DNA of 64,000 bases from Brevirhabdus pacifica (lineage in GTDB: Bacteria; Pseudomonadota; Alphaproteobacteria; Rhodobacterales; Rhodobacteraceae): contig NZ_PGFI01000011.1 in assembly GCF_002797755.1 (NCBI RefSeq), positions 1,054,001 to 1,118,000 on the forward strand, in the 5' to 3' direction. The translations under genes were made by a program, and so were the position numbers. Of the stretch, positions 28,527 through 35,505 are shown piece after piece (position 1 is the first letter of the stretch; every line of letters begins with the position of its first letter). Below the pieces are notes generated by a model. The model saw nothing but the letters and a program-made list of their open reading frames with translations, was not told where the DNA came from and ran no database searches.

Positions 28527-29396
28527 TCAGGCCACCTTTTCCAAACCTTGGGTGGAATGCACACCCAGCGCGTTGCAGACTTGGCGGGTCAGGTAGGGAC
28601 GGTTGAGCGTGTAGAAATGCAGGGTGTCGACGCCCTCGTCGATCAGGTCGCTGCAGAGTTCGGTGCACATGGCGGTCGCGAAAAGCTCCGAGCGGTCGTC
28701 GCGATCGGCCTTGTCGAAGGCCTCGTCGACCCAGTCGGGGATGAAGGCGCCGCAGCGCGCGGCGAAGTTGCGCACCCGCTTCCAGTTGTCGATGGGCAGG
28801 ATGCCCGGAACGATCGGTGCGTCGATGCCCGCCGCCACGCAGCGGTCGCGGAAGCGCAGGAAGGTTTCCTTCTCGAAGAAGAACTGGGTGATGGCGGTCG
28901 AGGCGCCGGCGTCGATCTTGCGCTTGAGGTATTCGACATCGGCCACCGGGTTGGTCGCCTCGGGGTGGGGGTCGGGATAGGCGCCCACGTGCAGTGTCAG
29001 GCCGCCCTCGGCCGCCAGGGCCTCGATCAGCTCGACCGAGCTTGCGAACCCCTCGGGGTGGGGGGTGAAGCGGGCCGCGCCCTTCGGAGGATCGCCGCGC
29101 AGGGCCACGATGTCGGTGACACCGGCCTCCTTGTAGCCGCGCACGATCTCCATCGTCTCCTCGCGGGTGGCGTCGACGCAAGTCAGGTGCGCCGCGACCC
29201 GCAGGCCGTAGTTCTTGTGGATGGTCTCGACCGCTTCGTGGGTCAGCTTGCGGGTGGTGCCGCCCGCGCCGTAGGTCACCGAGACGAATTCCGGCGACAG
29301 GGGGGCCAGGGCCTGCACGGTCTCCCACAGGCGGAAGCTGGCATCCAGCGACTGGGGCGGGAAGAATTCGAACGAAACGCTGGGCGCGGAGGGCAT
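28527..29396 (-). CDS. metF: 5,10-methylenetetrahydrofolate reductase
   Basis: A 289-residue flavoprotein making 5-methyltetrahydrofolate for methionine synthesis. The N-terminus PSVSFEFFPPQ carries the catalytic Glu, and FVSVTYGAGGTTR, AAHLTCVDATREE, DIVALRGDPP, HVGAYPDPHPEA and AITQFFFEKETFLRF are family motifs in order. ATG at 29396 is best placed relative to CCAAGGA; ATG 29405 lies directly on it. It is divergent from a MetR-like regulator with a MetR-type palindrome in between. Confidence 0.95.
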   Translation of the reverse strand: MPSAPSVSFEFFPPQSLDASFRLWETVQALAPLSPEFVSVTYGAGGTTRKLTHEAVETIHKNYGLRVAAHLTCVDATREETMEIVRGYKEAGVTDIVALRGDPPKGAARFTPHPEGFASSVELIEALAAEGGLTLHVGAYPDPHPEATNPVADVEYLKRKIDAGASTAITQFFFEKETFLRFRDRCVAAGIDAPIVPGILPIDNWKRVRNFAARCGAFIPDWVDEAFDKADRDDRSELFATAMCTELCSDLIDEGVDTLHFYTLNRPYLTRQVCNALGVHSTQGLEKVA

Positions 29397-29450
29397 CGGG
29401 GGCATCCTTGGCAAATAATTCTGTCCGCCCTTGTCGCACGGGGCGTCATG

Positions 29451-29463
29451 TGAAACAAATTCA
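29451..29463. promoter_or_regulatory. MetR-type operator between metF and its divergent regulator
   Basis: TGAAACAAATTCA matches the MetR consensus TGAA-N5-TTCA exactly. It lies 55 bp upstream of the metF start and 29 bp upstream of the regulator start. A second dyad, GAACATGAGTTC (29477-29488), follows, close to the regulator's start codon. Both fit a LysR-type regulator that activates metF and controls itself, with homocysteine as the expected co-inducer. Confidence 0.75.
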
Positions 29464-29491
29464 TAATACTCAAGATGAACATGAGTTCCAT

Positions 29492-30409
29492 ATGCATATC
29501 GAGTTTCGCCACCTGCGCACGGTGAAGGCGATCCATGAGGCCGGCGGGCTGGCCCGGGCGGCCGATCTTCTGCACATCACCCAGTCGGCCCTGTCCCATC
29601 AGGTCAAGGCGCTGGAGGAGCAAGCGGGGGTGGAGCTGTTCATCCGCCGCTCGAAGCCGATGAAGCTGACGCCCGCGGGTATACGGCTTTTGCGCCTGGC
29701 CGAGCGGATCCTGCCCGAGATCGCGGCGCTGGAGGAGGATTTCAAATCCCTTCGCTCGGGCCGCTCGGGGCGGCTGCATATCGCGATCGAGTGCCACGCC
29801 TGCTACGAGTGGCTGTTCCCGGTGCTGGAGCAGTTCCGCAAGGCCTGGCCCGAGATCGACGTCGATATCCGCCCTGGCCTTTCATTCGATGCGCTGCCGG
29901 CGCTGGGGCGCGAGGAGGTCGACCTTGTCGTCTCGTCGGACCCCGAGCAGATCCAGGATGTGGAGTTCACGCCCCTGTTCGATTACGAGCCGGTCTTCGT
30001 TGCCGCCGCCAGCCATCCGCTGGCGCAGCGCCCCTATATCGAGGCCCAGGATTTCGCGGGCGAGACGCTGATCACCTATCCGGTGGAGCGGACGCGGCTC
30101 GACATCTTCAGCCAGCTTCTGATCCCCGCCAAGGTCGAGCCGCGCAGCGTCCGGCAGGTCGAGCTGACGGCGATGATCCTGATGCTGGTGGCGTCGAACC
30201 GCGGGGTGTCGGTGTTGCCCGACTGGGTGGTGCGGCAGGTCAAATACAGCTCGGATTACGTCACCCGGCCGCTGACCAGGGGCGGGCTGACCCGGCGCCT
30301 TTATGCTGCGACCCGAAGCGAGGACGTGCAAAAGCCCTTCATGTCCCATTTCATCCGGCTGGCCCGCAGCGAGGCGGTCAAGCTGCAGCGGGTGCCAGCG
30401 CCCGCCTGA
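29492..30409 (+). CDS. metR: MetR-like LysR-family regulator
   Basis: A 305-residue LysR regulator. The HTH occupies about residues 4-62 (FRHLRTVKAIHEAGGLARAA, ITQSALSHQVKALEEQ, LFIRRSKPMKLTPAG), followed by a periplasmic-binding-protein-like effector domain with GRLHIAIECHACYEWLFPVL. The effector domain start and the divergent metF suggest MetR, responding to homocysteine. ATG at 29492 opens at the HTH (MHIEFRHL); no strong ribosome binding site is visible, and two palindromes overlap the leader. Assignment rests on context, the MetR box and domain similarity. Confidence 0.85.
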   Translation: MHIEFRHLRTVKAIHEAGGLARAADLLHITQSALSHQVKALEEQAGVELFIRRSKPMKLTPAGIRLLRLAERILPEIAALEEDFKSLRSGRSGRLHIAIECHACYEWLFPVLEQFRKAWPEIDVDIRPGLSFDALPALGREEVDLVVSSDPEQIQDVEFTPLFDYEPVFVAAASHPLAQRPYIEAQDFAGETLITYPVERTRLDIFSQLLIPAKVEPRSVRQVELTAMILMLVASNRGVSVLPDWVVRQVKYSSDYVTRPLTRGGLTRRLYAATRSEDVQKPFMSHFIRLARSEAVKLQRVPAPA

Positions 30410-30514
30410 TCGGCGGTATATGTCCCGGGTCGTGCCGGGCCTGCGCACGCGTGAGCACTTGGCAAAGCCCCCGGCGTCCCTTATACGCGCGGCCTTGTCC
30501 AAAGGAGCCCCGCG

Positions 30515-31306
30515 ATGCAAGGCAGTGCCAATCTCAATCTCATGATCAAGGCCGCCCGCCGGGCCGGCCGCTCGCTGGTCAAGGACTTCCGCGAGGTCGA
30601 GAACCTTCAGGTGTCGATGAAGGGGGCGGGCGATTTCGTCAGCCGTGCCGACCTGGCCGCCGAGAAGATCCTCAAGGAGGATCTGATGGACGGGCGTCCC
30701 AACTATGGCTGGCTGGCCGAGGAAAGCGCCGAGGAGATCCAGGGCAAGGATCCGACCCGGCGCTGGATCGTCGACCCGCTGGACGGCACCACCAACTTCC
30801 TGCACGGGCTGCCGCACTGGGCGGTCTCGATCGGGCTTGAGCACAAGGGCGAGATCGTCGCCGCCGTGGTCTTCGATCCAGCCAAGGACGAGATGTTCGT
30901 GGCCGAGAAGGGCTTTGGCGCCTTCATGAACGAATCCCGCCTGCGGGTTTCGGGGCGCCGCTCGATGATCGAGGCGATCTTCGCCACCGGTCTTCCGTTC
31001 GGCGGCCGCGTCGACCTGCCCGACACCCTGCGCGATCTGGGCCGGCTTCTGCCCCAATGCGCCGGCGTGCGGCGCTGGGGTGCGGCGGCGCTGGATCTGG
31101 CCTATGTCTCGGCCGGTCGTTTCGACGGGTTCTGGGAACGGGATCTGAAGCCCTGGGACATGGCCGCCGGCATCCTGCTGGTGCGCGAGGCGGGCGGCTT
31201 CGTGCAGTCGATCGACCCCGAGGCCGGGATGCTGGAAAGCGGCGAGGTGATCGCCGGCAACGAGCAGATCTTCGACAAGTTCGCCAAGGCAATCCGCGGC
31301 GCCTGA
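30515..31306 (+). CDS. suhB: Inositol monophosphatase family protein (SuhB-like)
   Basis: A 263-residue Mg2+-dependent phosphatase. Metal sites are Glu69-type WLAEES, DPLDGTTNFLHG (residues 87-98) and KPWDMAAGILLVREAGG near residue 215. It should hydrolyse inositol-1-phosphate or related sugar phosphates; SuhB also has an RNA-related role in enterobacteria, not inferable here. ATG at 30515 is preceded by AAAGGAG. It stands alone between the LysR gene and a pilin. Confidence 0.92.
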   Translation: MQGSANLNLMIKAARRAGRSLVKDFREVENLQVSMKGAGDFVSRADLAAEKILKEDLMDGRPNYGWLAEESAEEIQGKDPTRRWIVDPLDGTTNFLHGLPHWAVSIGLEHKGEIVAAVVFDPAKDEMFVAEKGFGAFMNESRLRVSGRRSMIEAIFATGLPFGGRVDLPDTLRDLGRLLPQCAGVRRWGAAALDLAYVSAGRFDGFWERDLKPWDMAAGILLVREAGGFVQSIDPEAGMLESGEVIAGNEQIFDKFAKAIRGA

Positions 31307-31390
31307 CGCCATGATCTGACCGCGACTTTGCCGTCTTTGCGGTGAAATCGCGTCACGAAAAGGTCACATCGCCCTTCTAGGGTGGCCGCC

Positions 31391-31573
31391 ATGAAGAACT
31401 GGCGATCCCTCTCGGCTCTGGTCGATTTCTGCAAGCGGCGCGATGGCGCCGTGACCGTGGATTTTATCGTGCTGACAGCAGCTTGCGTGCTGCTTGCGGT
31501 TTTCGCCGCAAGCTCAATCGTGACCGGCGGGGATTTCCTTGCGACCAAGATCGCGAACACGATGAACAAGTGA
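31391..31573 (+). CDS. Small Flp-like pilin
   Basis: A 60-residue protein: basic N-terminus, the cleavage-region motif RRDGAVTVDFIVLTAACV, one hydrophobic helix (VLLAVFAASSIV) and a short C-terminus. The layout is that of Flp/Fap pilins cut by TadV-type prepilin peptidase after Gly, with Asp in place of the usual Glu at +5. Such short proteins with GAVTVD are frequent in Rhodobacteraceae. It is isolated here; the tadE/tadG pair lies 28 kb away. ATG at 31391 was chosen over an in-frame GTG three codons upstream. Confidence 0.8.
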   Translation: MKNWRSLSALVDFCKRRDGAVTVDFIVLTAACVLLAVFAASSIVTGGDFLATKIANTMNK

Positions 31574-31668
31574 TCCGGGCGACTTGAGCCCCGGGCGGCC
31601 GATCGATCTTTTCCCGACAAGCGCCCTTTTCGTGACACAGCCTTCCAGCCGACTTTTCAGCCCAGCTT

Positions 31669-32061
31669 TCAGCTCTCGTCGGGATCCTCGCGGTCGCTGA
31701 CGTGGTTTACCCCGTCCGACCAGGGCAGGGGTTCCAGGGTCGAAGGATTGACGCCTTCGATCGCGCCCAGGTTCACCCCGTATTCCGAAGGATCGCTGCG
31801 CCGCTGATGATGGGTGTATATCCCGCAATGGCGACAGAAATGGTGCTTCGCTGTGCCGGTGTTGAAGGTGTAGAGGCTGAGCGCGTCCTGTCCCTTGAGC
31901 ACGGTCAGGTCCGGCAGCTTTACCGACAAGGTCGCGGCCGCGCGGCGGCGGCAGTAGGAACAGTTGCAATGGCCTGCCGTGGCAAGCGGCGGCACATTGC
32001 GCAGCTCCAGCTCGACCGCGCCGCAGTGGCAGCGCAGGCGGCGGGTGGTGCCCGCTACCAC
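31669..32061 (-). CDS. GFA/CENP-V-fold zinc protein
   Basis: A 130-residue protein of the glutathione-dependent formaldehyde-activating (GFA) family: CHCGAVELEL, GHCNCSYCRRR and KHHFCRHCGIYTHH provide the two structural/catalytic zinc sites; the C-terminus NLGAIEGVNPSTLEPLPWSD is typical. Most members have no proven GFA activity. GTG at 32061 overlaps the rhomboid gene by 7 bp, so the two are coupled. Start choice is uncertain because no ATG lies near the domain start. Confidence 0.88.
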   Translation of the reverse strand: MVAGTTRRLRCHCGAVELELRNVPPLATAGHCNCSYCRRRAAATLSVKLPDLTVLKGQDALSLYTFNTGTAKHHFCRHCGIYTHHQRRSDPSEYGVNLGAIEGVNPSTLEPLPWSDGVNHVSDREDPDES

Positions 32062-32813
32062 CTGCGCCCCCGGCGCCGCGTCACGCGCGGGATGGGGCTG
32101 GTGCGTTCGCCGTATTTTGCCTCGGGGTGGGGCGGGCGCCCGTGGGTGCGATTCCAGAAGCGGGGACCGCCCAGGCGCAGCCACAGGGGCAGGGTCATGC
32201 CCAGCCCCGCCAGGAAGCCGCCCGCGTGGGCCCAGTAGGCGACGCCGCCCTGGGTCGCGTCGGCACCAAAACCGCTGAAGACCTGCAAGCCGAACCAGAA
32301 CCCGAGCATCGCCCAGGCGGGCAGGGGGAAGACCTTGAAGAAGATGACGAAGATGATCAGCACATCCACACGTGCCCGGGGAAAGAGCAGGATGTAACCG
32401 CCCATCACCCCCGCGATCGCTCCGGATGCACCCACCGTCGGCACCGGCGACGCCGGGGCGGCCAGCCATTGCGCCAACCCCGCCAGCACGCCCGCGCTGA
32501 GGTAGAAGCCGAGAAAGCCCATATGGCCCATCTCGTCCTCGAGGTTGTCGCCGAAGATCCACAGGAACAGCATGTTGCCGCCGATATGCATCAACCCGCC
32601 ATGCAGGAACATCGAGGTGAGCAGCGTGTGCAGCTCGCGTCCCTGCGAGATTTCGCGCGGGACCATGGCCCAGACATCGAAGAAGCCCGACAGAGCCCTT
32701 TCGTCCGAGAACAGCGGCCAGTAGCCGATGAAGACGATCACATTCGCCGCGATCAGGGCGTATGTGACGAAAGGGGTCCGGTTGGACGGGTTGTGATCGC
32801 GGATCGGGAACAT
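32055..32813 (-). CDS. Rhomboid family intramembrane serine protease
   Basis: A 252-residue membrane protein with six hydrophobic segments. The first is VTYALIAANVIVFIGYWPLF; HIGGNMLFLWIFGDNLED is the conserved loop; catalytic Ser130 is in GASGAIAG and His196 in YWAHAGGFLAG. The C-terminus is a basic cytoplasmic tail. The Ser-His dyad being intact suggests an active protease cleaving membrane-tethered substrates. It precedes and overlaps the GFA gene. Confidence 0.93.
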   Translation of the reverse strand: MFPIRDHNPSNRTPFVTYALIAANVIVFIGYWPLFSDERALSGFFDVWAMVPREISQGRELHTLLTSMFLHGGLMHIGGNMLFLWIFGDNLEDEMGHMGFLGFYLSAGVLAGLAQWLAAPASPVPTVGASGAIAGVMGGYILLFPRARVDVLIIFVIFFKVFPLPAWAMLGFWFGLQVFSGFGADATQGGVAYWAHAGGFLAGLGMTLPLWLRLGGPRFWNRTHGRPPHPEAKYGERTSPIPRVTRRRGRRW

Positions 32814-32942
32814 GTCATGGACTTATCCCAACGGTGGCTTGCGTCAACTGTGCCGCGCGCTCTCCGGGCTGTGAGTTGACAGGGCCGCGCCGCGCCGGGC
32901 CTGATGGGGGGATCCCCGGTCCGGTCTGAGGAGGGTTTGTCC

Positions 32943-33575
32943 ATGTCCCATATCGTCTTGTCAAAGCTTGCTGCGGCGGTGCTGCTTCTGTCGGTTGGCA
33001 CGGCGCAGGCGCAGGCGCCCCAGGGTGCGGCTCGCTCCGGGGAGGGCGAAGGAGGTCGTGCCGAGGCACCCGGCGTCTGCCCCCAGCAGCGCGACACCAC
33101 CGCGCGTCAGCGCGCGATCCTGGCCGACATTCGCGGCGCCACCAACGAGATGGAAGCCCGGCGTCTGACCAACGGCCTGTGGGAGATCTGGGCCAGCGCG
33201 CCCGACGCCCGCGCCCAGCGGCTGCTGGACGAGGGGATGGAGCGGCGGGCGATGGCGGATCTGGATGCGGCCACCTCGGCCTTTGACCGGCTGGTGGCCT
33301 ATTGTCCGGACTATGCCGAGGGCTACAACCAGCGCGCCTTCGTGGCCTTCATCCGGGGCGACTACGCCACCGCGCTCGAGGATCTGGAACGGGCGGTCGC
33401 GCGGGCGCCGTTGCACGTGGCGGCCCGGTCGGGCATGGCGCTGTCGTTGATGGGGCTGGGGCGGATCCTGGCGGCGCGCGGGGTCATGCGCGAGGCGCTT
33501 GATCTGCACCCGTGGCTGCCCGAAAGGCACCTGCTTCCGGTCGAGGGATCGGCCAATCCCGAGATCGAGCTGTAG
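32943..33575 (+). CDS. Secreted TPR-repeat protein
   Basis: A 210-residue protein. The signal peptide (LSKLAAAVLLLSVGTAQAQA) is followed by a linker with Arg/Gly/Glu and about three TPR-like helical pairs: EARRLTNGLWEIWASAPDAR, DAATSAFDRLVAYCPDYAEG, YNQRAFVAFIRGDYATALED, LERAVARAPLHVAARSGMAL. It should be periplasmic, a protein-binding scaffold of unknown partner. GAGGAGGG at 32928-32935 precedes the ATG at 32943. Confidence 0.88.
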   Translation: MSHIVLSKLAAAVLLLSVGTAQAQAPQGAARSGEGEGGRAEAPGVCPQQRDTTARQRAILADIRGATNEMEARRLTNGLWEIWASAPDARAQRLLDEGMERRAMADLDAATSAFDRLVAYCPDYAEGYNQRAFVAFIRGDYATALEDLERAVARAPLHVAARSGMALSLMGLGRILAARGVMREALDLHPWLPERHLLPVEGSANPEIEL

Positions 33576-33763
33576 GGCCAGATCCTGGGTCGCGGGCCTC
33601 TGCCCAGGCGTCATTCCACCCTGCCGGCTGCTTTCAGTAAGCGATTGTATCGCAAAGATTTAGGCCTTCTATCCGCGGGCCGAAAATCGCCCCGAAACCG
33701 GCCCGGACAGCCCTGATTTCCCTTTCCCTCAACAGGGGGCTTGTCTATCGTCCGCCCCACTGG

Positions 33764-33847
<84 letters not shown>

Positions 33848-33892
33848 GCCGGGACCGCGCGGCTCCGGGGGACAGCAAGGGAGGCATCGTCC

Positions 33893-34390
33893 ATGTCCGT
33901 GAACGACAGGATCGTCGCAGATCTAATCAAGAACCGAATTGAATTCGTAACATCCGTGCCCTGCAAGCAGCTGGCCGGGGTGATCGACAAGATCGACAAG
34001 GCGCCCGAGATCCATCACGTGCCCTGCAACAAGGAAGACGAGGGGATGGGCCTGTGCGCCGGCGCCTACATGGGCGGCAAGCGCGCGGCGATCGTCATGC
34101 AGAACACCGCGCTGGGGGTGACGCTGAACACGCTGGCGACCCTGACCCAGTTCTACCGGATGCCGCTGCCGATGCTGATCAGCTACCGCGGCGAGATCGG
34201 CGAGCCGGTCGCCTGCCAGGTCGAGATGGCGGTGCACACCAAGGCGCTTCTCGATCAGATGCTGATCCCCACCTACCACTTCCACCGCGAGGAAGACGCC
34301 GACGAGCTGGACGCCATCCTCAACCACAGCTTCATGGCCCGCAAGCCGGTCGCGATCCTGACCGATGCCGCTTTCTGGAAAGGCTACTGA
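33893..34390 (+). CDS. comD: Sulfopyruvate decarboxylase alpha-like subunit (ComD)
   Basis: A 165-residue TPP-enzyme N-terminal (PYR) domain: DRIVADLIKNRIEFVTSVPC, HHVPCNKEDEGMGLCAGAYM (with the TPP-activating Glu), AAIVMQNTALGVTLNTLATL and FYRMPLPMLISYRGEIGEP. In roseobacters such pairs decarboxylate sulfopyruvate to sulfoacetaldehyde in sulfolactate and cysteate breakdown; phosphonopyruvate decarboxylase is a close alternative. AAGGGAGG lies at 33877-33884. It is followed after one base by the beta-like subunit. No xsc or pta gene is in the window. Confidence 0.82.
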   Translation: MSVNDRIVADLIKNRIEFVTSVPCKQLAGVIDKIDKAPEIHHVPCNKEDEGMGLCAGAYMGGKRAAIVMQNTALGVTLNTLATLTQFYRMPLPMLISYRGEIGEPVACQVEMAVHTKALLDQMLIPTYHFHREEDADELDAILNHSFMARKPVAILTDAAFWKGY

Positions 34391-34391
34391 C

Positions 34392-34970
34392 ATGATCCGT
34401 TCCGAAGTAATCAAAAGCCTGATCCCCGTCATCTCGGACCAGCTTGTGGTGTGCAACATCGGCCTGCCCAGCCAAGAGCTGCACATGATGGATGACCAGC
34501 CCAGCAACTTCTACATGCTGGGGACCATGGGCCTGTCTTCGTCCATCGGGCTGGGGCTGGCGCTGGCGCAGAAGGAGAAGGTGATCGCCATCGATGGCGA
34601 CGGCTCGGTGCTGACCAACCTGGGCACGCTGCCCACGATCGGCAACAACGAGGCCCCGAACTTCATCCTGCTGATCATCGACAACGGCAGCTACGGCTCG
34701 ACCGGGGACCAGCCGACTTATGCCGGCAAGAAGACCAAGCTGGCCGACGTGGCCCGTGCCTGCGGCTGCGACAATGTCGTGGAATGCAAGGCCGAGGAGG
34801 CGCCCGAGACCATGCGCAAGGCGCTGGAATCGGACCAGGGGACGGTGATCGTCTGCTCGTGCGAGTCGGGCAACATCAAGGTCCCGGTGATCGAGCTGGA
34901 CCCCGTGGTGATCCGCCACCGTTTCATGACCGAGGTCGAAAAGCGCAACGCCGCCCGGGGCCAGGCCTGA
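34392..34970 (+). CDS. comE: Sulfopyruvate decarboxylase beta-like subunit (ComE)
   Basis: A 192-residue TPP-binding (PP) domain. The TPP/Mg motif is AIDGDGSVLTNLGTL...IIDNGSYGSTGDQPTYAG (GDG followed by NG about 25 residues later). It completes a split decarboxylase with ComD; the pair replaces the single-chain enzymes. The start ATG at 34392 is one base after the comD stop, so they are translationally coupled. The C-terminus SCESGNIKVPVIELDPVVIR is compatible with ComE. Confidence 0.82.
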   Translation: MIRSEVIKSLIPVISDQLVVCNIGLPSQELHMMDDQPSNFYMLGTMGLSSSIGLGLALAQKEKVIAIDGDGSVLTNLGTLPTIGNNEAPNFILLIIDNGSYGSTGDQPTYAGKKTKLADVARACGCDNVVECKAEEAPETMRKALESDQGTVIVCSCESGNIKVPVIELDPVVIRHRFMTEVEKRNAARGQA

Positions 34971-34982
34971 GCCGGGATGGAA

Positions 34983-35014
34983 GCCGGACGCCGGAGGAAT
35001 TTCCGGGGTCCGGC
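34983..35014. terminator. Hairpin after comE
   Basis: GCCGGAC-G-CCGG / CCGG-G-GTCCGGC forms an 11-bp stem with one G-G mismatch and an 8-base loop, 12 bp after the comE stop. There is no U-tract, so it is a weak terminator or an RNA-stabilising structure. Confidence 0.45.
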
Positions 35015-35099
35015 CCTGCCTGAAGCGCCCGGGCGGGGCGCGCGTCGGCCGGCACGCAGGGAGGGGGCGCGCCGCCGTCGCTATGGGAAGCCGGGCCGC

Positions 35100-35261
35100 C
35101 TAGCGAATGCTTTCGTAAAACCGTCGCGCCGCGCGTCCTGCCGGGCCCTTCTCGAGCCGGGCCATGTGGTGCAGCGCCTCTTTCCACACCTCTTCGCCTG
35201 TCCGGTTGAACAGCCGCGCGTTGCTGAAATACTGCTGCAGCCTGAAATCCACGTTCATCTC
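35100..35261 (-). CDS. Small conserved-looking hypothetical protein
   Basis: A 53-residue reading frame starting MNVDFRLQQYFSNARLFNRT and ending in GRAARRFYESIR. It has a GGTGAG ribosome-binding-like sequence directly before the ATG at 35261. It is charged, with a hydrophobic/aromatic helix pattern, and has no signal sequence. The frame continues upstream to 35555, but that part is low-quality sequence. Whether it is a true gene is uncertain. It reads toward comE. Confidence 0.5.
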   Translation of the reverse strand, partial: EMNVDFRLQQYFSNARLFNRTGEEVWKEALHHMARLEKGPAGRAARRFYESIR

Positions 35262-35505
35262 ACCCGTTCCTTTCCAAGGCCCGTCTACGGGGCAAGGTTT
35301 GAAATTCGGTCGATCCGCGTTGCCGGCCGGGACGAGAATGGACGTCCAGACACAGGCGCCGCATACCAAGGATAACACGGCCGGACCGGTGTCAGAGCGT
35401 GATTTGGCGCGGGCACTGCATGTTTTGCGCCCCCTGTGTCCAAATTCATGCAGTGGCATATGGGAGGGTGTTGTTTGAAGGGGCGGCGTTTCGGGAATGG
35501 GCGCC

